A stretch of DNA of 64,000 nucleotides. It comes from Desulfosarcina widdelii (GTDB taxonomy: Bacteria; Desulfobacterota; Desulfobacteria; Desulfobacterales; Desulfosarcinaceae). Of the stretch, positions 1 to 8,364 are shown piece after piece. The stretch is taken from NCBI RefSeq assembly GCF_009688965.1, contig NZ_AP021875.1:2976001-3040000 (forward strand). Direction: 5' to 3'. The notes under the pieces were generated by a model. The model did not search any database and was not told where the DNA came from. It saw only the letters and a program-made list of their open reading frames with translations. The first letter of the stretch is position 1, and each line of letters opens with the position of its first letter. The position numbers were made by a program, and so were the translations under genes.

Positions 1-1320
1 GGCACCGGCAGCCAGGGCCGAAAAGATTTCTTTGATGGCCAGCTTGACGGCCGGTCCGATGGGTTCTTTTCGAAGATGGGCCTGGATCGGACGCTGCAGC
101 AGCATGACGATGGCCATAATCCAGATAGCGTTGAAGGCAGCCATTTCGGGCGAGTGCCGCACCACGATCAGTTCGTAAAGCAGGACCAGGATCGGAATAA
201 CATACTGCAGTCCGCCTACAAAGGTCTTGAAGAAAGGAGGCAGTTCGGAGCGGGGCATGCCACGCAGACCCAGCTTGGACGCCTCGATGTGGGTGATATA
301 AAACAGGGCCGCGTAAGAGGCAAAGGCTGGTACGGCCGCTGCCTTGATCACTTCCACATAGGGTACGTTGACGTATTCGGCAATGATGAAGGCGGCCGCT
401 CCCATGATGGGCGGCGCCAGTTGGCCGTCGGTGCTGGCGGCCACCTCCACGGCGGCGGCCTTGGTAGGTGGATAGCCGACCTTTTTCATCAGCGGGATGG
501 TAAACGTTCCGGTGGTCACGATGTTGGCGATACTCGAACCGGAAACCAGGCCGGTGAGTCCGCTGCCCATGATGGCTGCCTTGGCGGGACCGCCCTTGAA
601 TCCGCCCAGCAGGCTCAGGGCCAGCCGGATGAAATACTGGCCGGCACCAGCCTTGTCCAGCATCGAACCGAAAAGCACGAAGAGAAAAACAATGGTGGCC
701 GACACGTCCAGCGGGATGCCGTAAATACCTTCGGTGGACATGGTCATCTGACCCACGAAGCGGTTCATCGACACGCCCTTGAAGGCAATCAGGTCCGGCA
801 TGTAGGGACCGGCGAAGGCATAGATGATAAATGCCCCGGCAATCACCGGTAGTGCAGGGCCGATTACCCTTCGGGATGCCTCCAGCAGGAGGATGACCAG
901 CGCCAGACCGATCACAATGTCGCGTACAATCGGGTCGCCGTAACGCAGGGTCATGCCTTCGTAGTCGATGGCGATGTACAGTGCGGAAAAACAGGCAAAC
1001 AGGGCGACGGCGTAGTCGATGATGGGGATACGGTTTTTGGCGGCGAGAAATTTAAGTCCCAGCAACGGCGTTTTGAACATCGGATAGTTGAGATAGACCA
1101 CCAGCAGGGCAAAGCCCAGGTGGATCGAACGGATATAGGTGGTATCGAGGATCAACCAACTGGCGATGGAAAGCTGGAACAGGCTCCAGGCCACGCAAAC
1201 CGTAGGAATCACCCATTTGGATGGCCCTTTGGGCCGCCTGCCGATCCCCTCTTCTTCCTCGGCCATGCGTTTGGCCAGATCCAATCCCTCGTCGTGATCA
1301 TCGATATCTGTATGGCTCAT
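1..1320 (-). CDS. TRAP transporter fused permease (DctQM-type, TAXI family), partial
   Basis: The reading frame starts at an ATG at 1320 and runs off the left edge, giving 440 visible residues and no stop codon. A charged cytoplasmic N-terminus is followed by repeated hydrophobic segments. The central part has the glycine-rich stretches typical of the large TRAP permease (for example GLTGLVSGSSIANIV and a following AAAVEVAASTDGQLAPPIMG region). Fused 4TM/12TM permeases normally pair with TAXI binding proteins, and one lies directly upstream at 1443-2420. It would import a carboxylate or amino-acid-like solute with Na+ or H+ across the inner membrane. The substrate cannot be read from the sequence. 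The C-terminal part is missing only because the window ends. Confidence 0.93.
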   Translation of the reverse strand, partial: MSHTDIDDHDEGLDLAKRMAEEEEGIGRRPKGPSKWVIPTVCVAWSLFQLSIASWLILDTTYIRSIHLGFALLVVYLNYPMFKTPLLGLKFLAAKNRIPIIDYAVALFACFSALYIAIDYEGMTLRYGDPIVRDIVIGLALVILLLEASRRVIGPALPVIAGAFIIYAFAGPYMPDLIAFKGVSMNRFVGQMTMSTEGIYGIPLDVSATIVFLFVLFGSMLDKAGAGQYFIRLALSLLGGFKGGPAKAAIMGSGLTGLVSGSSIANIVTTGTFTIPLMKKVGYPPTKAAAVEVAASTDGQLAPPIMGAAAFIIAEYVNVPYVEVIKAAAVPAFASYAALFYITHIEASKLGLRGMPRSELPPFFKTFVGGLQYVIPILVLLYELIVVRHSPEMAAFNAIWIMAIVMLLQRPIQAHLRKEPIGPAVKLAIKEIFSALAAGA

Positions 1321-1372
1321 AGTAAAAACCTAATCCTCTGAAATATAGGGCGCGAGGCTGCCGGTGCTGGAA

Positions 1373-1416
1373 TGCGGTTCCATGCCCCGGCCGCATAGCC
1401 GGGGCATGGAACCGCA
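1373..1416 (-). repeat. Perfect inverted repeat between TRAP binding-protein and permease genes
   Basis: An 18-bp arm at 1373-1390 and its exact complement at 1399-1416 enclose an 8-nt loop (1391-1398). It lies between the stop of the TAXI protein and the start of the permease. There is no T-run on the minus-strand side, so it looks more like an mRNA-stabilising or partial-termination hairpin than a full terminator. Such hairpins commonly raise the binding protein to permease ratio. Confidence 0.75.
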
Positions 1417-1442
1417 ACAGGTAAGACGTATGAAACAACGAA

Positions 1443-2420
1443 CTATTTTAAACCGACCTCTTTGTAATACTTCATGGCGCCTGGATGAATCGGCGCGGAA
1501 AGACCGGCCAGCATGTCCTCTTTGGTCAGACCGGCATAGGCCGGGTGCAGCTTCTTGAATTTGTCGAAGTTGTCGAAGACTTCCTTGGTGATGGCGTAGA
1601 CGACTTCATCGGGAACCTTGGCGGAAGTGACGAAGGTGGCCTTGACGCCGAAGGTTTCAACCGCATCCTCGGTGTTGGCGGCGCCTGGATAGTTGGACAT
1701 CAGGGTTTTGGCGGCTGCATAGTAGGGGTATTTGGCGACCAGCTTGTCCGCATTGGGAATGGCGATGAACTTTACCTTGCGGGCGCCGGCGGTGGCTTCC
1801 TTGTAGTAGCCGCTGGGATGACCTACGGTGTAGAAGGCGGCGTCGATGCGGCCGTCCTGGATCAGACCGGGCGCTTCGGCGGCTTTCAGACTCTCAGCGT
1901 GAAAGTCTTTTTCGTAATCAAGCCCGTTGGCCTCCAGGGCATCGATGGCGTTCTTGCGGTAGCCGGAGCCGACATTGCCGATGTTAACGCGCTTGCCTTT
2001 CAGATCCTGAATGGTGTTGATGCCCGAATCGACTGCGGCAATCAGGTCAACCGTCTCGGGATGGATGGAGAAAACGGCCCGCAGGTCTTTTTGGGGACCC
2101 TTGTCTTTCCAGTCGGCAATCCCCTTGACAGCCTGGTATTGGCGGTCAGACTGGGCTACGCCGAATTCGAGATCGCCGGCCATGATGGCATTGATGTTGA
2201 AAACCGAACCGCCGGTGGATTCAACAGTGGCGCGGATACCGTATTCCTTGCGTTTGGCGTTAACCATCTTGGCGATGGCGCCACCAGTGGGATAATAGAC
2301 GCCGGTGATACCGCCGGTGCCGATGGTAACGAAGGTGGTTTTGGCCTGAACATCAGCCGGAGCGGTTCCAAAAACAAAGGTCAGCGCGACAAACAGTGCA
2401 AGTATAGAAAGCTTTTTCAT
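1443..2420 (-). CDS. TAXI family TRAP transporter solute-binding protein
   Basis: The 325-residue product starts with a Sec signal peptide (MKKLSILALFVALTFVFG, ending near APADVQA). The mature N-terminus has the TAXI hallmark: a glycine-rich TFVTIGTGGITGVYYPTGG segment followed by AIAKMVN. It binds the solute in the periplasm and delivers it to the fused permease encoded just downstream. The ATG at 2420 was chosen because GGAGGAGG sits about six bases upstream; the longer alternative start at 2435 lies inside that ribosome site. The ligand is unknown; TAXI proteins are known for glutamate/glutamine-like or other carboxylate ligands. Confidence 0.94.
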   Translation of the reverse strand: MKKLSILALFVALTFVFGTAPADVQAKTTFVTIGTGGITGVYYPTGGAIAKMVNAKRKEYGIRATVESTGGSVFNINAIMAGDLEFGVAQSDRQYQAVKGIADWKDKGPQKDLRAVFSIHPETVDLIAAVDSGINTIQDLKGKRVNIGNVGSGYRKNAIDALEANGLDYEKDFHAESLKAAEAPGLIQDGRIDAAFYTVGHPSGYYKEATAGARKVKFIAIPNADKLVAKYPYYAAAKTLMSNYPGAANTEDAVETFGVKATFVTSAKVPDEVVYAITKEVFDNFDKFKKLHPAYAGLTKEDMLAGLSAPIHPGAMKYYKEVGLK

Positions 2421-2845
2421 GAAATCCTCCTCCAATAGGTCAATCGAGTATAAAAAAATGGGCCGAAGTCGGCCGGGTTAAAAGAAAAAGATTCCCCTCC
2501 TTTCTCCGGAAAATCGGGCTGCAACCATCTTGATAAGGTGCCGAGTGCAATTTGTCCGGCAACCATTGAACACTGCTGAAAACCGGTTTTACACCTGGCA
2601 AAACCGTTGAGTGGAATAAAGGGTGGGCGGTTTATCCCGCCCTGGTCAGCGTAACCGTTCGGCTGGCATCGGGGATTCTCAGCCGTGTACAATACAGTAG
2701 ATGAATAACTGTTTATAAATAAAGCAAAAGAAGTTCTCTGTCAACCAATGGCCCTATGCTGGCCAGGGTAGCCGCACTTGGCCTTGCGAAACCCCTGATC
2801 GCCTATTCCGTAGCTTTTCTCTGTGCTTGCATGTGTTGCGCGGCT
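2421..2845. other. 425-bp intergenic region with promoter candidate and hairpin repeat
   Basis: I see no convincing gene here. It holds a minus-strand promoter candidate (2714-2744) for the TRAP-TAXI genes and a hairpin GGGCGG-TTTATC-CCGCCC at 2625-2642 that resembles the repeat at 4861-4926. The last ~90 bases before 2845 lie downstream of the acyl-CoA synthetase stop. Confidence 0.6.
2714..2744 (-). promoter_or_regulatory. Candidate sigma-70 promoter for the TAXI-TRAP operon
   Basis: On the minus strand TTGACA (2744-2739) is followed after 19 bases by TTTATA (2719-2714) in an AT-rich stretch. The spacer is slightly long. It is about 300 bases upstream of the TAXI start, which would give a long leader containing the 2625-2642 hairpin. 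Confidence 0.35.
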
Positions 2846-4534
2846 TCACGCCGCCTCCTGCCAGACTACCGGCGCATTCATGGCATACCAGGATTCCGCC
2901 AGGGGACCGTAGGTGGCGTCCAGCACCCGGCGTTTAATTTTGAGGGTCGGGGTCAGAAAGCCGTTTTCCACGGTCCAGTCATCCTTGGCCACTGCCAGAA
3001 AGGCTATCTGCTCGAAGGGCGGCAGGCCACGATTGACGTCGCCAAGCAGGGTTGCCAGTTCATTGGCCAGGATGCCCCGGGTCTCTCCATTTGCCTTCTG
3101 GCGCGCCTCCTCGCTGAGCATGACCACGGCGTGGGCCTGATGATAGCCGCTGCCGGTGACGTAGCAGGCTTCCACCAGGTGACTGCTGGCCAGTTGGTTC
3201 TCGATGGGCGCCGGGGCCACGTATTTGCCCTTGGAGGTCTTGAACAGCTCTTTGGCCCGGCCGGTGATTTTCAGCCGCCCCATCTCATCGATTTCCCCCA
3301 GGTCGCCGGTACGGAAAAACCCGTCCTCGGTAAAGATGTGTTCGTTTTTTTCGGGCATTTTGAAATACCCTTTCATGGTGCCGGGGCTTTTGACGAGGAT
3401 CTCCCCTTCCGGGCTGATGCGGTGCTCCACGTCGGGATAGGGATTGCCCACGTAACCGGGTCGGATCCTGCCGGGCCGACCGATGTGGGAATAGGAGAAG
3501 TTCTCCGTCATGCCATAGCCTTCCAGCAGTTCAAGGCCCAGGCGACGATACCAGGCGATGACCTCCTTGGGAATGGGCGCCGATCCGGAGGCGGCCACGC
3601 GCACCTGATCCAGCCCCAACTGCCGGAGGATCTTCTTTTTCACCATGCCGCTGAGAATGGGGATTTTCAGGAGTCGATCCAGCCTGGCCGGCGGGACCTT
3701 CTCGAACACTCCCAACTGGAACTTGAGCCACAGCCGCGGCACCGAAGCGAACATTGTCGGCCGCGCCCGCTGCAGATCCTGAACGAAAGTGTCCAGGGAC
3801 TCGGCGAAAAATTGCTGGAAGCCGGTATACAGGTAGTGGGCCTGGCCCACGAAGCGTTCCATGGCATGGGCCAGGGGCAGATAGGAGAGGGTGCGGTCTT
3901 CGGGAGTCGTATTCAAATACTCGCTAAGTCCCCTTCCGCTGCGGTACATGGCCCCAAAGGAGATCATGGCTCCCTTGGGCTTGCCGGTGCTGCCTGACGT
4001 GTAAATGATGGTGGCGGTTTCATCGGGCGGGCATTCGGCGACGTCCTTCAGGGGGGAATGTGCCGCGACGATGGATTCCCATTGCTCTTGGCCGTTTTCC
4101 GGGGCCAGGGGGAAGGACACGGTCTTCAGGTCAGCCGGGACGCCTTTTTTCATTTCCTCCCAGACCGGGTCGAGCTTGCCAACGAACAACAGCCTGGCCT
4201 CGGAGTGCTCCAGGGTGTAGTTTACGATATCCGCGGTAAGAATGGGGTAAATCGGTACGCTGACGTGGCCGGCCATCCAGATGGCCAGATCCGCCATCAA
4301 CCAGTAGGCGCAGTTCTTGGAGCACAGGGCAATGCTGCTGCGCAGCGGCAGGTCGAGGCCTTTCAGGTAGGCGGCCACCCGGCGGGCCTCGTCGACGGCC
4401 TGGGCCCAGGTCCAGGTGCGCAAATTGGCGTCGCCGCCGCCCATGGGCTGGGTGAAGCAGATGCGGTCGGCCGCGTCCCGTTCCCAGTACAGGGCGCAGT
4501 CCAAAAGGTTGGTGCACTGTGAGGGGGAAGCCAT
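2846..4534 (-). CDS. Long-chain acyl-CoA synthetase (AMP-forming)
   Basis: The 562-residue product belongs to the ANL adenylate-forming family and would activate a carboxylic or fatty acid with ATP and CoA. The P-loop-like AMP motif YTSGSTGKPKGAM is at about residues 178-190, followed by YLPLAHAMERF, the GYGMTEN adenine-binding motif and the RTGDLGEID hinge region with a downstream TGRAKELFKTSKGKYVAP segment. This arrangement matches the FadD/FAA bacterial long-chain group, a little shorter than eukaryotic forms. The ATG at 4534 is preferred over longer starts because AGGAGG lies eight bases upstream. It stands alone, with more than 400 bp of non-coding DNA on each side. Confidence 0.93.
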   Translation of the reverse strand: MASPSQCTNLLDCALYWERDAADRICFTQPMGGGDANLRTWTWAQAVDEARRVAAYLKGLDLPLRSSIALCSKNCAYWLMADLAIWMAGHVSVPIYPILTADIVNYTLEHSEARLLFVGKLDPVWEEMKKGVPADLKTVSFPLAPENGQEQWESIVAAHSPLKDVAECPPDETATIIYTSGSTGKPKGAMISFGAMYRSGRGLSEYLNTTPEDRTLSYLPLAHAMERFVGQAHYLYTGFQQFFAESLDTFVQDLQRARPTMFASVPRLWLKFQLGVFEKVPPARLDRLLKIPILSGMVKKKILRQLGLDQVRVAASGSAPIPKEVIAWYRRLGLELLEGYGMTENFSYSHIGRPGRIRPGYVGNPYPDVEHRISPEGEILVKSPGTMKGYFKMPEKNEHIFTEDGFFRTGDLGEIDEMGRLKITGRAKELFKTSKGKYVAPAPIENQLASSHLVEACYVTGSGYHQAHAVVMLSEEARQKANGETRGILANELATLLGDVNRGLPPFEQIAFLAVAKDDWTVENGFLTPTLKIKRRVLDATYGPLAESWYAMNAPVVWQEAA

Positions 4535-4860
4535 GTCAGTCCTCCTGTTGTATGGGTTGCCATCGGATAAATGCTCCGCCTTCAGGCATCGGCACATATT
4601 GGCGGGCCACAACGTCAACGGGCATCGGCACTCGAAATCGGCGGCAATGTCGCTCCAGATCGAACCACCTGCAAAAGGCACACACGGAAAACAGACTGTC
4701 AAGGCGGGATATTCACTGATTTATAGCTGAATTGCTCCGAAGCGTCAATCGGGGACCCGGGTAACCGCGGGGTGACCGCATTTGGATTTATTATCTGCTT
4801 TTCACGATCATGCCTGCGACGATACGGATTTCGAAACCGTTTTTCTGTGTGTTGCATAAG

Positions 4861-4926
4861 TGTAGTGGCGGGGTTTATCCCCGTCTTTGCTAACCGGGCG
4901 CGGATGAACCGCTCTCCTACACTACA
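4861..4926. repeat. MITE-like palindromic intergenic element
   Basis: The element is bounded by a perfect 7-bp inverted repeat (TGTAGTG at 4861-4867, CACTACA at 4920-4926). Inside are two hairpins: CGGGG-TTTAT-CCCCG (4869-4883) and GCGG-ATGAA-CCGC (4900-4912). The TTTATCCC hairpin followed by TAACCG recurs in a diverged form at 2625-2660, which suggests a dispersed family rather than a local accident. Confidence 0.55.
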
Positions 4927-4982
4927 TCAGAGCAAAAATTCGGATCTTAAAACTCGTTACCTTTAATCGGGGACCCAAAAAG

Positions 4983-5050
4983 GCAGCAAGTACGGCGACC
5001 GAGACCTGGCAAGGTCAGTCTGGGCCAACCCTTTCGGCGGTTTGGCTTGC
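4983..5050. ncRNA. Possible structured RNA or cis-element, unassigned
   Basis: Outer pairing GCAAG (about 4985) with CTTGC (5046-5050) can enclose two hairpins, GACC-TGGCAA-GGTC and GCCAACC-CTTTCGGC-GGTTTGGC. On the minus strand the second loop becomes a GAAA tetraloop. It does not match the c-di-GMP, cobalamin, TPP, glycine, SAM or SRP consensus that I know. It lies just upstream of the glycosyltransferase start. Treat as a fold-based suggestion only. Confidence 0.2.
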
Positions 5051-5082
5051 ACCCGGATTCATCCACGGGTATGGTAAGCGCC

Positions 5083-5934
5083 ATGAGCAACACCGCACCC
5101 ATGGTCAGCGTCATCATTCCGACCTTTAACCGAAACGGCATGCTCAAGGATGCCGTCGATTCCGTGCTGGATCAGGAGTACGGCAACACCGAACTGATTG
5201 TCGTCGACGACGGCTCCACCGACGCGACGGTTCGAATGCTTTCCGCCTACCAAAACCGTCTGCGCCTTATACGGCAGGAGAACCGCGGCGTGAGTTCGGC
5301 CCGCAACGCCGGCATCCGGGCGGCTGCCGGAACACTGATCGCCCTGCTGGATTCGGACGATCTCTGGCTGCCCGGCAAACTGCGCGCCCAGGTCGACTAT
5401 TTCGAGGCCCATCCCGAAGCGCTGATCTGCCAGACCGAAGAGATCTGGATTCGCAACGGGGTTCGCGTCAACCCGGGCAAACGCCATCGCAAGGAGGCGG
5501 GCGACATCTTCGAGAGAAGTCTGGCAATGTGCCTGGTGAGCCCTTCGGCGGTGATGATGAGAAAATCGCTTCTCGGCGAGGTGGGCCTTTTCGACGAAAG
5601 CCTGACCGCCTGCGAAGACTACGACCTGTGGCTGCGCATCGCCTGGAAGCATCCGGTCCACCTGATCGACACACCCCTGATCATCAAACGCGGCGGCCAT
5701 GCCGACCAGCTTTCCCGCATGCCCGAACTGGACAAGTACCGCATCCGATCCATCTGCAACCTGCTGGACCGCGGATGCCTTTCCCCAAGCCAGGAGGAAG
5801 CGTCCGTTGGCATGCTGAAAACCAAGTGCGCCATCTATGCTCAGGGATGCCGCAAGCGGGGTAGGGACGAAGATGCGCTCTACTACGATCTGCTGGCAGG
5901 CCGATATGAATCCTGTGGCAATAGTCGCAAATGA
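5083..5934 (+). CDS. Glycosyltransferase family 2
   Basis: The product (about 283 residues) has the GT-A fold markers of family 2: VSVIIPTFNR near the N-terminus, VVDDGSTD for nucleotide binding, and LLDSDDLW as the DXD metal motif. A downstream CEDYDLWLRI is the usual ED motif near the catalytic base. There are no transmembrane segments, so it is cytosolic or peripheral. It probably transfers a sugar onto a polysaccharide or lipid-linked acceptor; the substrates are unknown. In-frame ATG (5071) and TTG (5047) starts exist upstream; 5083 was chosen because family members begin a few residues before VSVIIPT, but the ribosome site is weak. It has no neighbouring polysaccharide genes. Confidence 0.88.
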   Translation: MSNTAPMVSVIIPTFNRNGMLKDAVDSVLDQEYGNTELIVVDDGSTDATVRMLSAYQNRLRLIRQENRGVSSARNAGIRAAAGTLIALLDSDDLWLPGKLRAQVDYFEAHPEALICQTEEIWIRNGVRVNPGKRHRKEAGDIFERSLAMCLVSPSAVMMRKSLLGEVGLFDESLTACEDYDLWLRIAWKHPVHLIDTPLIIKRGGHADQLSRMPELDKYRIRSICNLLDRGCLSPSQEEASVGMLKTKCAIYAQGCRKRGRDEDALYYDLLAGRYESCGNSRK

Positions 5935-6041
5935 AAACAGAAACCACCGGTTTTGCAAATCGCGATGTATGGACCGGCTATCGCCTCATTTTCTAACCGT
6001 GGGGAGGGGCAAGAGCGGTATAGGCTGTTCCATATTCTGGC

Positions 6042-7256
6042 TCATTTACGGTAAACCCCCACCATTTTAACGATCCGCACTGCTGCCGCGACTGCTGCCG
6101 CGTGGTCCTGTGAAAAGTTTAGCCGGATGCTGTCATTATAACCCGGCGCGAATTCTGTTCCAGGCGTAACCGTTACACCTGCCTGACGGCGAAGCAGTCG
6201 TACAAACGTATTTGATCCAACATCAAGGGGCGGCAATTGCGGAAAGAGATAACTCCCGGCTTGTGGCGTGGCGGTCCAAAAATCAGCAGCCCTGAAAATT
6301 TTTAGTAATTCATCGCGTATTGCTTCATGTTCACGAATACGTTTTTGCATCCAGCCTGCCGGCTCCTGAAACCAAGTATCAAGAACGGCCTGATTGTACC
6401 CTGCCGCACGTAGAGTAACAATTGCTTGAAGGCGCTCCATTCTCTCTATTAATCTGGCAGTACCGAATGCAGTTCCAAGACGAAACCCGCTGAGAGACTC
6501 AGTCTTCGAAGGGCCCATAATGGTAATGATATTTTCAGGTTGTATATCACAAGCGCGAAGATGTGTATAAACCTCACCACTGTAAAGCATCCGGGAGTAC
6601 AGTTGATCCACAATTAAGGTCACATTATGTGTTGCTGCGAGTGTTGAAATTTCAGCGATTGAGTTGCTTGAATATACCAGACCTGTGGGATTGTTTGGTG
6701 TCGAAAAGACCAATACCTTCGTGCCGCTTTTAAATGCATCTTCAATTCGATTAAGATCGGGGCCATTTTCAGATGGCGTTCCCTGGTAATGGAGAGGAAT
6801 AGGAACAATTTCACCGCCGAAGAACTTAACAAGTTTGCGGTTGGCAAAATAGTCGGGCTCAACCACGGCAACTTTCGTCCCAGTAGTGACTGTAGCGCCG
6901 AGCGCCAAAAACAGCGCACCTTGCGTACCGGGTGTTATGATCAATTCTCTGTCCGCCGAAATGGGGCTGCCTGTGAATGTGCCAAGGCGCTCGGCAAGGC
7001 TTTCCCGGATTTGAGCCGCACCGCGATATTCAGTGTACGCTTGCTGCCCACCTTTATCAAAGCCATTCTTCCACGCTTCTGATGAACCGGGCGTTGGCGG
7101 AAAAGCATCTACGTCCCCATGCGAGAAATCAACCGGGATCCCGGTATATTTTTCACCTCGCATAATTTTATTCAGGTTGCTTGTTTCTTGTCGAACCTCT
7201 TGACCAGGAGCATTGTCTGCCTCAAGAGCCCTAAACTTTTCATCCAATGTCGTCAT
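6042..7256 (-). CDS. PLP-dependent aminotransferase, class I/II fold
   Basis: The 404-residue product has the fold-type I aminotransferase layout: TPGTQGALFLALG near residue 109, the substrate-pocket NNPTG at 188-192, D217 and Y220 for the pyridine ring, and the Schiff-base lysine in GPSKTESLSGFRLG at about K251. A C-terminal arginine near SIRLNFS should bind the substrate carboxylate. Specific substrates cannot be assigned. Its base composition is visibly more AT-rich than all neighbours and codon choice differs (frequent AAT, TTT, GTA), which suggests recent acquisition. It is convergent with the glycosyltransferase and has no obvious operon partner; AzlCD starts 55 bp away on the same strand. 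Confidence 0.9.
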   Translation of the reverse strand: MTTLDEKFRALEADNAPGQEVRQETSNLNKIMRGEKYTGIPVDFSHGDVDAFPPTPGSSEAWKNGFDKGGQQAYTEYRGAAQIRESLAERLGTFTGSPISADRELIITPGTQGALFLALGATVTTGTKVAVVEPDYFANRKLVKFFGGEIVPIPLHYQGTPSENGPDLNRIEDAFKSGTKVLVFSTPNNPTGLVYSSNSIAEISTLAATHNVTLIVDQLYSRMLYSGEVYTHLRACDIQPENIITIMGPSKTESLSGFRLGTAFGTARLIERMERLQAIVTLRAAGYNQAVLDTWFQEPAGWMQKRIREHEAIRDELLKIFRAADFWTATPQAGSYLFPQLPPLDVGSNTFVRLLRRQAGVTVTPGTEFAPGYNDSIRLNFSQDHAAAVAAAVRIVKMVGVYRK

Positions 7257-7310
7257 ATTTTTCTCCGATCATTAAGAAATCGAAATAGACCAGCCGACAA
7301 GCCTCCCGTT

Positions 7311-7652
7311 TCACGAAATCCAGGGCAGCCACTGCGGGTCGATCTTCCCTGCCAGCCAGAACAGCAGCATCCCCACGACCACCGTTCCACCCAGAGACCG
7401 TTTCCACCAGGCAAAAGCGAACGTCGGGATGGCCACCCACAACTCCGGCCGCAGCAAGTCAAGGGTTCTGGGATCGTTGTCGAGGATCAGGGCCGGCAGC
7501 AGCAGCGCGCTGAGAATGGCCGCCGGGATCAGTTCCAGCCACTGAACGAACCATTCCGGCAGGGATCGGCGCGAAAGATAGTGCAGGGGCAGCCAGCGGG
7601 GCAGGTAGGTCACCAGCCCCATGCCCACCAGGAGCAGCAGATAATCAGCCAT
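7311..7652 (-). CDS. azlD: AzlD family branched-chain amino acid transport subunit
   Basis: The product is 113 residues with about four hydrophobic helices (MADYLLLLVGMGLVTYLPRW start, then an RSLPEW turn typical of AzlD). AzlD is the small partner of AzlC in branched-chain amino acid efflux. The start at 7652 follows GAGGAGG and overlaps the end of azlC by eight bases, so the pair is translationally coupled. A longer reading frame to 7709 adds a non-conserved tail inside azlC and is not preferred. Confidence 0.9.
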   Translation of the reverse strand: MADYLLLLVGMGLVTYLPRWLPLHYLSRRSLPEWFVQWLELIPAAILSALLLPALILDNDPRTLDLLRPELWVAIPTFAFAWWKRSLGGTVVVGMLLFWLAGKIDPQWLPWIS

Positions 7653-8364
7653 GGTTGCGACGCCTCCTCTTGGTTTTGCGTTGAACCAGGACGCCCAGGG
7701 TGGCGGCAATGACGGAAGCGATGACGATATAGCTGTTGCCCGGTATCAGCAGCGCCAGAACAACGGCCGTCAATCCGGCGATCATGGCCGTAAGCAGGTG
7801 AATCCGCTTTCTGATCTGGAAGATCAGCAGGCAGATGAACATGGCAATCAGAGCATAGTCGATGCCCAGGGCGCCTTCGGGAATAAAGCGGCCGCCGATG
7901 CCGCCGGAAACGGTGCTGAAAAGCCAGACCAGGTTGGCGGAATGGTTGACCACCAGGGCCCGGGGCATGTCCCAGGTGCGGGCGTGGAATTGCGGCAGAT
8001 TGACGGCAAAGCTTTCGTCTGTCACGCCGTAGGCGAACAGCGCCAGCAGGCCTCGATGGGCGGCGCGCAGGTAGACGGCCAGAGCCGAACTCATCAGCAC
8101 GTGGCGCAGATTTACCACAAAGGTGGTGGTAACGATGGCAACGGCCGAGGCCCCGACACTCAGCATGGCCACGGCAATGAATTGGGCGCTGCCGGCAAAG
8201 ACCAGGATGGACATCAGGCCAATTTGAAACGGGGTCAGCCCCGCCTTCTGGGCCAGCACGCCGAAGGCCATGCCGATGGGCAGATACCCCAGGCAGATCG
8301 GCCAGCCGGCGCTCAGCCCTTCTTTGAGGATCTTTGAACGGGTATCGGGTAAATGGGCACTCAT
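7645..8364 (-). CDS. azlC: AzlC family ABC-type or secondary branched-chain amino acid exporter
   Basis: The 239-residue membrane protein has the AzlC signature: GYLPIGMAFGVLAQKAGL near the N-terminus, then FAGSAQFIAV, NLRHVLMSSAL and GVTDESFAV. With AzlD it forms an inner-membrane exporter for branched-chain amino acids and analogues. It ends in an arginine/lysine-rich tail (RKTKRRRRNHG). The gene begins 417 bp from HrpA, and the promoter should lie in that repeat-bearing gap. Confidence 0.93.
   Translation of the reverse strand: MSAHLPDTRSKILKEGLSAGWPICLGYLPIGMAFGVLAQKAGLTPFQIGLMSILVFAGSAQFIAVAMLSVGASAVAIVTTTFVVNLRHVLMSSALAVYLRAAHRGLLALFAYGVTDESFAVNLPQFHARTWDMPRALVVNHSANLVWLFSTVSGGIGGRFIPEGALGIDYALIAMFICLLIFQIRKRIHLLTAMIAGLTAVVLALLIPGNSYIVIASVIAATLGVLVQRKTKRRRRNHG

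Larger units (their letters stand above)
4535..5082. other. 548-bp intergenic region with MITE-like repeat and possible structured RNA
   Basis: No gene was recognised. The stretch contains a 66-bp element with terminal inverted repeats (4861-4926), two copies of the string AATCGGGGACCC (near 4746 and 4965), and a segment at about 4983-5050 that can fold into a three-way junction. It separates the divergent acyl-CoA synthetase and glycosyltransferase genes, so promoters for both should lie here. Confidence 0.6.

Noticed and set aside
2756..3997. A 413-codon plus-strand frame opposite the acyl-CoA synthetase
   Set aside because: Shadow of a gene with intact ANL motifs.
4983..5050. c-di-GMP, cobalamin or SRP RNA upstream of the glycosyltransferase
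   Set aside because: The core consensus nucleotides of these RNAs are not present on either strand.
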